A stretch of DNA of 7,946 bases, from assembly GCA_021839095.1 (NCBI GenBank), contig JAKCBU010000037.1, positions 1 to 7,946 of the forward strand, written 5' to 3'. Positions 1-6,013 of this stretch are shown here, one piece after another. The notes beneath the pieces are model-generated. The model searched no databases. It was not told the origin of the DNA and saw only the letters and a list, made by a program, of their open reading frames with translations. This DNA is from Pseudomonadota bacterium (lineage in GTDB: Bacteria; Pseudomonadota; Gammaproteobacteria; Acidithiobacillales; Acidithiobacillaceae). Each line of letters begins with the position of its first letter. Position 1 is the stretch's first letter. A program made the position numbers and the translations under genes.

Positions 1-747
1 GATCGGCAGGCGCAGGGTCTTGCCGATGAGGGCCGCGTAGCGCGGATCTTCAGGATGTACCGCCACCGCCACGTCGCCCAGCAGGGTTTCCGGGCGGGTG
101 GTGGCGACCACGAGGGCGCCACTGCCATCGCTGAGAGGATAACGGATATGCCAGAGAGAGCCTTGCTCTGTTTCGCTGATGACCTCCAGATCAGAAACCG
201 CGGTGCGCAGGACCGGGTCCCAGTTCACCAGCCGCTTGCCGCGATAAATCAGGCCTTCCTCATGCAGGCGGACAAAGACCTCGGTGACGGCATGGGAAAG
301 CCCGCTGTCCAGCGTGAAACGCTCGCGCGACCAGTCACAGGAGGCCCCCAACCGTCGCATCTGCCGGGTGATATGACCCCCTGACTCATGCCGCCACTGC
401 CAGACGCGCGCTAAAAAGGCGCTCCGGCCCATCCGCAGGCGGTCTTCGCCCGCCTGCGCCAGTTGCCGCTCCACCAGCATCTGGGTGGCGATGCCCGCAT
501 GGTCGGTGCCCGGCTGCCAGAGGGTACGCTCACCCCGCATCCGGTGGACGCGGGTGAGGATGTCCATCAGGGTATCCTGAAAGGCATGGCCCATGTGCAG
601 GGTGCCGGTGACATTGGGTGGCGGCAGCATGATGCAGTAGGGCGTGCCGCCGCCCTCCGGCTGGAACAGGCCATGGGCCTCCCAGCGGGCGTAGCACTGG
701 GCTTCGATTTCGGCGGGAGCGAAGGGGCGGTCCAGGGCGTCGGTCAT
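1..747 (-). CDS. valS: Valyl-tRNA synthetase, N-terminal part (runs off left edge)
   Basis: Class I aminoacyl-tRNA synthetase that charges tRNA-Val with valine in the cytoplasm and edits misactivated threonine. The ATG is at 747 and the frame stays open for 249 codons to position 1, about a quarter of a usual ValS of roughly 900-950 aa. Visible landmarks are [14 protein letters not shown] at residues 42-55, which holds the HIGH-type ATP-binding signature HMGH (51-54); [10 protein letters not shown] (80-89), typical of Val/Ile/Leu enzymes; NWDP (175-178); and [10 protein letters not shown] (216-225), the start of the CP1 editing domain. The KMSKS loop and anticodon-binding region lie outside the window. 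No clear Shine-Dalgarno precedes the ATG. Instead it overlaps the stop of the upstream 286-aa gene by one base (TGATG), which suggests translational coupling. Last visible gene of the pepA-holC-valS operon. Identification is firm. Confidence 0.97.
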   Translation of the reverse strand, partial: MTDALDRPFAPAEIEAQCYARWEAHGLFQPEGGGTPYCIMLPPPNVTGTLHMGHAFQDTLMDILTRVHRMRGERTLWQPGTDHAGIATQMLVERQLAQAGEDRLRMGRSAFLARVWQWRHESGGHITRQMRRLGASCDWSRERFTLDSGLSHAVTEVFVRLHEEGLIYRGKRLVNWDPVLRTAVSDLEVISETEQGSLWHIRYPLSDGSGALVVATTRPETLLGDVAVAVHPEDPRYAALIGKTLRLPI

Positions 748-1607
748 CAAGGTCGGGACTCGTTTTCGGTGGGGGTGAGCTGGTCCAGGCCTTCGTGCAA
801 TACGCGCTGGAGTATTTCCGGGAGTGATCGCTGGAGTTCTTTGACCAGACTTTCGCGCAGCCTGATCCCCTCCAGGGCGAGTGTCCGCATCACGGCCAAA
901 CTCACCTGTTCTTTCCAGAGGGTCTGTAGATGTTGTGTCACCCGTTCTTCCATTTCATGGGTTATTCGCCTTTCTATCTCGTGGAAGAGCAGCGTCTCGA
1001 AGTTCTTGAGAAAGTCCAGGTCGAAGGGAAGGGGTGGTGTGGCCTCGATCTCCTCGGCGATGGCGGGGGGGGGCTCGGTTTCGGTCACCGCTGAGGGGGT
1101 TTCCGGCGTGGTCTCCGTATCTAAAGGCGCCGCGGCATGGGGGGCCGGTGTCTCCGCGGGCGGAATTGTTTCGGTTCCCCGGATGCGGGCCAGGGTGATC
1201 GCCAGTTCGTGTTCTTCGATGGATTGCTCTTGAACATGGGGCACGGGCTCATCCGGTGCGGATGAACCCTGCCAATGCGGCGCGGTTCCAGCATACGGAG
1301 CATGAGCGGCGGTGTCGAACGGTTCGCTTGTCGGGGACTCCTCCGGCTGCGCGGCGGTTGTTGCCGCGCTTTCCGCGGTGGTCGCCACTGGTGCGAAAGG
1401 CGCCATTGGTGCGTCCGCCAGGGGCCCCGGCGCGGGAGAGTCTGGCGGATATCGGAATTCCACCGGCGGAATTTCCTCTCCGGAATGGCGCCAGAGAGGC
1501 GGCGGCAAGCCTTCGCGCAACAGCCGTGTGAGCACTAGGGGAACACTGCTGTCGGTATTTTTCGACTCTTCAAGGATGGGTTCTTTACGGGCTTGTGTGC
1601 GTGCCAT
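747..1607 (-). CDS. Uncharacterised Pro/Ala-rich protein between holC and valS
   Basis: Function unknown; 286 aa counted from the ATG at 1607. A TTG two codons upstream (1613) is also open, but GGAGG at 1615-1619 lies 7 nt from the ATG and only 1 nt from the TTG, so ATG is preferred. There are three zones. An N-terminal segment (about 1-55) contains [12 protein letters not shown] (19-30). A long Pro/Ala/Thr/Glu-rich, low-complexity linker (about 56-195) looks disordered. A C-terminal charged, amphipathic helical region (about 196-275) may form a coiled coil or oligomerisation element. There is no signal peptide, membrane segment or catalytic motif, so it is probably cytoplasmic. Genes of similar layout between holC and valS occur in betaproteobacteria; the N-terminal motif recalls the Burkholderia DUF2486 type, a tentative comparison from memory. 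It lies 14 nt after holC and overlaps valS by 1 nt, so it is co-expressed with both. A nine-base C tract (coding strand) sits in the linker. Confidence 0.85.
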   Translation of the reverse strand: MARTQARKEPILEESKNTDSSVPLVLTRLLREGLPPPLWRHSGEEIPPVEFRYPPDSPAPGPLADAPMAPFAPVATTAESAATTAAQPEESPTSEPFDTAAHAPYAGTAPHWQGSSAPDEPVPHVQEQSIEEHELAITLARIRGTETIPPAETPAPHAAAPLDTETTPETPSAVTETEPPPAIAEEIEATPPLPFDLDFLKNFETLLFHEIERRITHEMEERVTQHLQTLWKEQVSLAVMRTLALEGIRLRESLVKELQRSLPEILQRVLHEGLDQLTPTENESRP

Positions 1608-1614
1608 GGGCAAA

Positions 1615-1619
1615 CCTCC
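1615..1619 (-). promoter_or_regulatory. Shine-Dalgarno deciding the start of the 286-aa gene
   Basis: GGAGG on the minus strand, 7 nt before the ATG at 1607. The alternative in-frame TTG at 1613 would leave only 1 nt of spacing, so this site selects the ATG. Confidence 0.75.
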
Positions 1620-1621
1620 GG

Positions 1622-2047
1622 TCAGACTTCTAGGGGATGCACCTGCATGGTGAATCCGGCGTTTTTCAACTCTCGATACCGAGCCCTGGCGCTTTCCCGC
1701 GCTTTTTCCGTTGCGGGGATGAAGTCGACGAGCCGCGTGCAGATAGGCAGTTCCGCGGGTAAGTCGTTCAGTTCGCAGAATATCAACGCAATGCTCTGTT
1801 TGGGCCAGGTGTCTTGTTCGTGAATGCGCACGCGCTCTCCAGCGGCGCGCGCGTGCGGCACGAAGGCCCCCGCCTGAAAGGTCCAGAGCAGATCATCCAT
1901 CGCCTGAGCGGTTTCCGCGTCGGGGCACAGGATATCCACTTCTCCCATCATCTGCCAGGCTTTGGCGATGACACGGCACATGCCGCGCCGTCGTTCGTAA
2001 GGAGTGAGCAGGGTGGGCGGGAGTTCGTAGAAAGACGCGATGGGCAA
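1622..2047 (-). CDS. holC: DNA polymerase III chi subunit
   Basis: The chi subunit pairs with psi in the clamp-loader complex of the replicative polymerase and contacts single-stranded-DNA-binding protein. The product is 141 aa, close to the family length (E. coli 147). Visible family features are FYELP near the N-terminus (6-10), the basic CRVIAKAW segment (24-31), the conserved core LLWTFQAGAFVPHA (53-66), and the C-terminal RLVDFIPATE with ARARYRELKNAGF (105-132). The start is TTG at 2047, supported by GAGGAG at 2054-2059 with 6 nt spacing; no ATG lies nearby in the right position. It begins 12 nt after the pepA stop, so its ribosome site abuts that stop and the two genes are surely on one transcript. 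It precedes the 286-aa gene and valS, matching the common pepA-holC-valS order. The family is divergent, but core motif and context together make this secure. Confidence 0.93.
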   Translation of the reverse strand: MPIASFYELPPTLLTPYERRRGMCRVIAKAWQMMGEVDILCPDAETAQAMDDLLWTFQAGAFVPHARAAGERVRIHEQDTWPKQSIALIFCELNDLPAELPICTRLVDFIPATEKARESARARYRELKNAGFTMQVHPLEV

Positions 2048-2053
2048 ATCGTG

Positions 2054-2059
2054 CTCCTC
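2054..2059 (-). promoter_or_regulatory. Shine-Dalgarno supporting the TTG start of holC
   Basis: GAGGAG on the minus strand, 6 nt before TTG 2047 and directly abutting the pepA stop codon (TGA, 2062-2060). It justifies the non-ATG start and suggests that ribosomes finishing pepA may reinitiate on holC. Confidence 0.75.
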
Positions 2060-3565
2060 TCAAACGCCCTGTTGTCGCGCCCGCTGCAACAAATACTCCA
2101 CCAGTAGCGGCACGGGGCGGCCCGTGGCACCTTTGTGCTCACCACTCTGCCAGGCCACTCCGGCGATATCCAAGTGCGCCCAGCGGTAACTTTCCGTGAA
2201 GCGGGAGAGAAAGCAGGCGGCAGTGATGGTCCCCGCAGGCCGCCCGCCAACGTTGGACAGATCGGCGAAGGGGCTCTTCAATTGTTCCTGATAGGTGTCG
2301 AACAAAGGTAACTCCCAGGCTCGATCCATACTTTCCCGACCGGCCGCAAGGAGATCGTGGACGAGTCCTTCATGATTGCCCATCACTGCCGCGGTCTGGT
2401 GTCCCAAAGCGATGATGCAGGCGCCGGTGAGGGTGGCCATATCGATCACCACGTCGGGCTCGAAACGCTCCACATAGGTCAGGGCATCGGCGAGGATCAG
2501 TCGTCCCTCGGCGTCCGTGTTGATGATTTCAACGCTCAACCCTTTCATGCTCCGATGAATGTCACCAGGTTTGGTGGCCTGTCCACCAGGCAGATTTTCG
2601 GAAGCGGGTACTACCGTGATCACGTTCAGGGGTAGTTTCATCTCAGCCGCGGCCTGAAGGGCCGCCAGGGCCGAGGCGCCGCCGCACATGTCATATTTCA
2701 TCTCATCCATCTTGTCGGCCGGTTTCAGAGAGATGCCGCCGGCGTCGAAGGTGAGCCCCTTGCCGACCAGCACAATGGGCGCCTGATCTTCGGCGCCGCC
2801 CCGGTATTCGAGGATGATCAGCCGCGGTGGCTGGCGGGAACCATGGGCAACCCCGAGGAGCAGCCGCATGCCCAATTCTTCCATGTCCTCTGGACCGAGA
2901 ATGGTACTTTTTATGCCCAAACGCCGGGCCATGGCTTCCGCTTGTTCGGCGAGCCAGGTCGGTGTGCAAACGTTTCCCGGTTCATTGGCCAGATCCTTGG
3001 CCCAGGCGACCGCCCGGGCGGTCGCCTGGGCCGCCGTCGCCGCCGCCTGAACTTCTGCCCATTCAGCCGAGAGGTTCTCTGGAACAGGGATCTGGAGGGT
3101 GGTGAAAGGTCGTTTCGGTTTGTCCGCGGGTATCTTATGCCGATCGAAATGGTAATCGGCTTCTGCTATGGTTTGTACCAGCATTTTGGTGAGGGCGGGT
3201 GCGGAACGGTGGACTACAGGGATGTCCAGCAGAGGGAAGCTGGCGTTGCCCACCTGGGCGTGGTGCAGGGCCCGGGCCGCGGCCAGTACGGCCTTTTGAA
3301 ATTGACTATCCTTGATCTTGCCGTGAGTGCCCAAGCCCAGAATCAGTACCCGTCCGGCGGCAATTCCCGGTACCTGGTAAAGCATCTGCGTGTGACCGCA
3401 TTCACCCGTAAAATCTCCCGTATTCAGGAAGGTCCGAATGACGCCACCACTTTCCTGATCGATTAACGCGGCCGCGGGGCTGAGTATTGCGTTTTCATAA
3501 ACACCAACCACGACGCAGTCACTGGTGACGGCGGCGGGGCTGCTGGACTGCACGACTATCTCCAC
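2060..3565 (-). CDS. pepA: Leucyl aminopeptidase (M17 family)
   Basis: Cytosolic di-metal (Zn/Mn) aminopeptidase that removes N-terminal residues, preferring Leu, during peptide turnover; in E. coli PepA is also a DNA-binding protein in Xer recombination and carAB control. At 501 aa it matches the family (E. coli 503). The N-terminal domain (about 1-165) is variable. The C-terminal catalytic domain has GKGLTFDAGGISLKP (268-282) and NTDAEGR (349-355). Metal ligands K269, D274, D292, D351 and E353 and catalytic K281 and R355 are all present, each one residue below E. coli numbering. The start is GTG at 3565 with AGGAG at 3573-3577, 7 nt upstream. First gene of the leftward operon, divergent from lptF. 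Residues 178-189 (AAQATARAVAWA), just before the conserved DLANEPGN, are encoded by a perfect 34-bp palindrome; the reading frame is intact and the enzyme is predicted active. Whether the DNA-binding role is kept cannot be judged. Confidence 0.98.
   Translation of the reverse strand: MEIVVQSSSPAAVTSDCVVVGVYENAILSPAAALIDQESGGVIRTFLNTGDFTGECGHTQMLYQVPGIAAGRVLILGLGTHGKIKDSQFQKAVLAAARALHHAQVGNASFPLLDIPVVHRSAPALTKMLVQTIAEADYHFDRHKIPADKPKRPFTTLQIPVPENLSAEWAEVQAAATAAQATARAVAWAKDLANEPGNVCTPTWLAEQAEAMARRLGIKSTILGPEDMEELGMRLLLGVAHGSRQPPRLIILEYRGGAEDQAPIVLVGKGLTFDAGGISLKPADKMDEMKYDMCGGASALAALQAAAEMKLPLNVITVVPASENLPGGQATKPGDIHRSMKGLSVEIINTDAEGRLILADALTYVERFEPDVVIDMATLTGACIIALGHQTAAVMGNHEGLVHDLLAAGRESMDRAWELPLFDTYQEQLKSPFADLSNVGGRPAGTITAACFLSRFTESYRWAHLDIAGVAWQSGEHKGATGRPVPLLVEYLLQRARQQGV
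2999..3032. repeat. Perfect 34-bp palindrome inside pepA
   Basis: The left arm GGCCCAGGCGACCGCCC (2999-3015) is followed at once by its exact reverse complement (3016-3032), with no loop and no mismatch across 17 pairs; symmetry fails at 2998/3033. The centre is a CCCGGG hexamer. It encodes pepA residues 178-189 without disturbing the frame. In DNA it could extrude a cruciform or bind a dimeric protein. In pepA mRNA it could form a very stable hairpin with a small forced loop. No T-run follows on either strand, so an intrinsic terminator is unlikely. Existence is certain; function is unknown. Confidence 0.95.
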
Positions 3566-3572
3566 GGCAATT

Positions 3573-3577
3573 CTCCT
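3573..3577 (-). promoter_or_regulatory. Shine-Dalgarno supporting the GTG start of pepA
   Basis: AGGAG on the minus strand with 7 nt to GTG 3565. It is the only good ribosome-binding site near the start and fixes the non-ATG initiation codon. Confidence 0.75.
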
Positions 3578-3619
3578 GATAATCTTGTGGGGAGGGACTC
3601 ACGATGATTTCACAGATAG

Positions 3620-3649
3620 AAAATAAGCCCCAGGGGCATGGGGAATCAA
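3620..3649 (-). promoter_or_regulatory. Candidate promoter for pepA-holC-valS operon
   Basis: Read on the minus strand, TTGATT (3649-3644, 4/6 to the -35 consensus), an 18-nt spacer, then TATTTT (3625-3620, 4/6 to the -10 consensus). This would start transcription about 45-50 nt upstream of the pepA GTG. The spacer contains the small perfect inverted repeat GCCCC-A-GGGGC (3627-3637), a possible operator. It lies in the 97-bp divergent gap before lptF. Matches are moderate, so this is a suggestion only. I could not find a convincing promoter for lptF on the + strand in the same gap. Confidence 0.35.
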
Positions 3650-3662
3650 GTCTTGCCGATGG

Positions 3663-4802
3663 TTGGCAGAGATTGCCCGCTTGACGCGCATTCAATACCA
3701 GATCGTGCGGGACGTCTCGGCCTACTTTTTGCTGACCTGTCTGGTGGTGCTGGCCATTCTCGCCATCGGCCAACTGGCGCAGTTGTTGAAGCAGGTGGCT
3801 TCGGGGCAATTGCCACTGCCGATCGTGCTCCAGTTGCTTGGTCTGGCGGTGCCGACCCTGCTGGTGACCGTGTTGCCGCTGGCTTTTTTCTTTGCCGTTT
3901 ATCTCGTGTTCAGCAACCTCTATCGCTCCAACGAGATGGTGGCTATCCGTAGTACCGGCATCGGACTGGTCGGGCTACTGCCCCCGGTGGCCGCGGTGGC
4001 CGCGATCATCTTCTGCCTGGAACTGGCCTTGTCTTTGTCCTGGGCGTCCGGCGCGCAGCGGCAATTGCAGGCGGAGTCCATGCGTTTGACCAACGCCGCC
4101 GCAGAAGCCTTGTTGCAGCCCGGTAGCTTTGCTGATTTGCCAGGCGGACGGGTTATTTACGTGGGGCAGGCCGTTGGCAAAGACAGCCACCGCTTTCGCG
4201 AGATATTTTTGTCTATCTCACACCATGGGCAGCGGGATCTGGCCACGGCGGCCTATGGGGAGATCAAGCCCGCCCAGGATGGCACCTTGACCCTGGTGCT
4301 GGTGGATGGGCAACGGTATCTTGGGCAGCCTGGGCAGGGAGGGTTCAAGATTCTTTCCTTCGCGCGTTACAGAATCCTGCTGGGTAAATCTGTCAACAAG
4401 ACCGCGGAACCCGGGGGCATTGATTGGGGCAGCGCATCTCTGCCCCAGATTTGGCAGCACCTGCGCGGCGCGGAGATGCGCTTTGCCGTGTCCGAACTGG
4501 AGTGGCGCCTGCTCTGGCCTCTGGTGTTGCCTCTGCTCGCCTTGCTGGCGATTCCACTGGCTTATAGCGAGCCCCGCGGGGGTGGGCGGGCGGCGGGGCT
4601 GTTGGTAGGTATACTGTTTTTGCTGGCCACCAACAATCTTGTAGTCTACGTGAAGGAACACATGATGCGTGGGGAGATGCCCCTTTTCCCCGGGATGGCT
4701 TGGGTGCTCTTGATGATCCTGGCGGTGGCCGCTTATGCTTTCTTCCGGCGCAATCGGGATCTGCCCATGCTGCCTGTCTGGCGTGGAAGGGACTTGGCAT
4801 GA
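3663..4802 (+). CDS. lptF: LPS export system permease LptF
   Basis: Inner-membrane half of the LptB2FG ABC transporter, which extracts lipopolysaccharide from the outer leaflet of the inner membrane and passes it to LptC and the Lpt bridge. The product is 379 aa (E. coli 366). The layout fits the family: three N-terminal membrane segments (about 20-40, 52-84, 103-126), a periplasmic beta-jellyroll-type region (about 130-280), then three C-terminal segments (about 284-300, 308-330, 342-361). The cytoplasmic coupling segment SNEMVAIRSTG (89-99), with E91, is the LptB-contacting helix typical of LptF/LptG. The start is uncertain: TTG 3663 is the first usable codon after an in-frame stop at 3624, but no clear Shine-Dalgarno precedes it. 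TTG 3681 and GTG 3705 would trim the N-terminus without losing the first membrane segment. It overlaps lptG by 4 nt (ATGA). LptF rather than LptG is assigned from gene order and from comparison with the downstream paralogue. Confidence 0.93.
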   Translation: MAEIARLTRIQYQIVRDVSAYFLLTCLVVLAILAIGQLAQLLKQVASGQLPLPIVLQLLGLAVPTLLVTVLPLAFFFAVYLVFSNLYRSNEMVAIRSTGIGLVGLLPPVAAVAAIIFCLELALSLSWASGAQRQLQAESMRLTNAAAEALLQPGSFADLPGGRVIYVGQAVGKDSHRFREIFLSISHHGQRDLATAAYGEIKPAQDGTLTLVLVDGQRYLGQPGQGGFKILSFARYRILLGKSVNKTAEPGGIDWGSASLPQIWQHLRGAEMRFAVSELEWRLLWPLVLPLLALLAIPLAYSEPRGGGRAAGLLVGILFLLATNNLVVYVKEHMMRGEMPLFPGMAWVLLMILAVAAYAFFRRNRDLPMLPVWRGRDLA

Positions 4803-5875
4803 AACGCGCCGATCGACTGTTGTTCCGCGGGATGTTGCTGTATAGCAACCTGATATTGGTGTTGCTGCTGGCGCTGATTTTCATAGCCCAACTGATCGCC
4901 AAGTCTTCCGGGCCGGGACATGGCGTCTGGTCCATGGCGCAGCTCGTGGTTTATTCCACTTTACAGTTGCCGGAAGTGGCCTACGATGTGATTCCGCTGG
5001 CCTTGCTGCTCGGCGCCTTGGTCTGGATGAGCATCCTCAATGGGCACTCGGAGCTGATCGCCCTGCGCATGTCGGGATGGTCGGTTTGGCGTCTGGAGCG
5101 GCCTCTCCTGCTGGTTGGACTGCTTGGTGCGGGACTCATGTTTGCGCTGGGGGAATTGGTGGTGCCGGAGACCGCCCCAGCCGCAGAAGCCATGTGGGCC
5201 AACGCCGGAGCGCCCGGAGCCGGCTTCCATGACATGGGCGCTCAGGGGCTTTGGCTGCGTGACGGTTCCCAGATCATTCAGATTTTGGCGGTGGGTAATG
5301 GCGGGCAGACCCTGCGTAATTTGCATATTGTGCAGGTCCAAAGCGGGTTGGTGGGGATTTCCGCGATGCTGACGGCCCGGCAGGCGCAGTTTCGTGCCGG
5401 TCACTGGATCTTGTTGGGGGTTCACCGTTTCGAAATCACGCCCCGTCAGATTCTGATGAAATCCATGGGAGAGATGCCTTGGTCGGTGTCTCTGCACCCC
5501 GCCACCTTGCGTAGCTTTTCGCATCCGACGCGCACCATGACGCTGCTCACATTGTGGCGGACTTACCGGGCGCTGCAAGGCACCGCGCTGACGATGAATC
5601 GCTTCGCGCTGGCTTTCTGGCAGCGGGTGAGTTATCCGTGGGTGGGCCTGGTCATGATTCTGCTGGCCGTACCCTTTGTGACCCGCAATCCGCGCGGCGG
5701 GGGTCTGGCGGCTCGTGTGCTGACGGGCCTGATCCTGGGGCTGGGCTTTCATTTCTTGACGGAGATGTCCGGGTACATCAGTGTGTCCGGCGGCATTCCG
5801 CCGATGGCGGCCACCTGGCTGCCCATTTTGCTTTTTGCGGTAATTGCCGGATTCCTGCATCGCCTCAGCCGGTAA
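4799..5875 (+). CDS. lptG: LPS export system permease LptG
   Basis: Partner permease of LptF in LptB2FG. The ATG at 4799 overlaps the lptF stop (ATGA) and has GGAAGG at 4785-4790 as ribosome site. An upstream ATG in the same frame (4700) lies wholly inside lptF and would add an unlike 33-residue extension. The product is 358 aa (E. coli 360). Membrane segments lie at about 13-34, 60-80 and 102-120; the periplasmic domain at about 121-270; and C-terminal segments at about 277-295, 305-321 and 336-354. The coupling helix HSELIALRMSG (83-93, E85) and FWQRVSYPWVGLVMILLAVPF (273-293) match LptG closely. LptB, LptC and LptA are not in the window and must be encoded elsewhere, as is usual. The gene is translationally coupled to lptF, consistent with 1:1 stoichiometry. 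No clear intrinsic terminator follows. Confidence 0.95.
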   Translation: MKRADRLLFRGMLLYSNLILVLLLALIFIAQLIAKSSGPGHGVWSMAQLVVYSTLQLPEVAYDVIPLALLLGALVWMSILNGHSELIALRMSGWSVWRLERPLLLVGLLGAGLMFALGELVVPETAPAAEAMWANAGAPGAGFHDMGAQGLWLRDGSQIIQILAVGNGGQTLRNLHIVQVQSGLVGISAMLTARQAQFRAGHWILLGVHRFEITPRQILMKSMGEMPWSVSLHPATLRSFSHPTRTMTLLTLWRTYRALQGTALTMNRFALAFWQRVSYPWVGLVMILLAVPFVTRNPRGGGLAARVLTGLILGLGFHFLTEMSGYISVSGGIPPMAATWLPILLFAVIAGFLHRLSR

Positions 5876-5895
5876 TGCGTTTTGGGGGATTTCGT

Positions 5896-5924
5896 CTAAC
5901 ACTAACGAACAGATTGTGACGAAC
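5896..5924 (+). repeat. Short direct repeats around the -35 of the GTPase promoter
   Basis: CTAAC occurs at 5896-5900 and 5902-5906, and ACGAAC at 5905-5910 and 5919-5924 (14-nt period). The second ACGAAC overlaps the end of the -35 hexamer. They could be a tandem regulator-binding site, but units this short also occur by chance. Confidence 0.3.
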
Positions 5925-5941
5925 TCCGTTTACCTTATAAT
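5914..5941 (+). promoter_or_regulatory. Sigma-70-type promoter for the dynamin-like gene
   Basis: TTGTGA (5914-5919, 4/6 to the -35 consensus), a 16-nt spacer, then a perfect TATAAT (5936-5941). A transcription start near 5948 would give a leader of about 65 nt before the ATG at 6014. It lies in the 138-bp lptG/GTPase gap, which is more AT-rich than its surroundings. It indicates that the GTPase gene has its own promoter, although read-through from lptFG is also possible since no terminator is visible. Confidence 0.7.
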
Positions 5942-6013
5942 CAGCAAAGATAAGCTTGGGTGGGTGATGGAGCGTTGCGGTTGAGCTGTCCTGCTAGATG
6001 ACGGAGATCAGTA

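Noticed and set aside
463..1233. 256-aa open frame on the + strand opposite valS and the 286-aa gene
   Set aside because: It is Ser/Gly/Val-rich without motifs, lies antisense to two well-supported genes, and is explained by the skewed composition of the Pro/Ala linker.
2999..3032. The pepA palindrome read as an intrinsic terminator
   Set aside because: No T-run follows on either strand and it lies mid-gene with an intact downstream operon; the following + strand sequence is GC-rich.
2843..3466. 207-aa open frame on the + strand opposite pepA
   Set aside because: It is antisense to catalytic pepA sequence, with no recognisable motif and no ribosome site considered convincing.
3585..3608. 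TTGTGG...GATGAT as an lptF promoter on the + strand
   Set aside because: The spacing is only 12 nt and no better -10 lies 16-18 nt downstream of the TTGTGG.
4961..5902. 313-aa open frame on the minus strand opposite lptG
   Set aside because: Its translation is Gln/His/Arg/Pro-rich with no domain, as expected for the antisense of a hydrophobic Leu/Val-rich membrane gene.
5967..5984. Five-codon ATG frame in the GTPase leader, as a possible leader peptide
   Set aside because: It has no clear ribosome site or attenuator-like structure, and very short frames are expected by chance.
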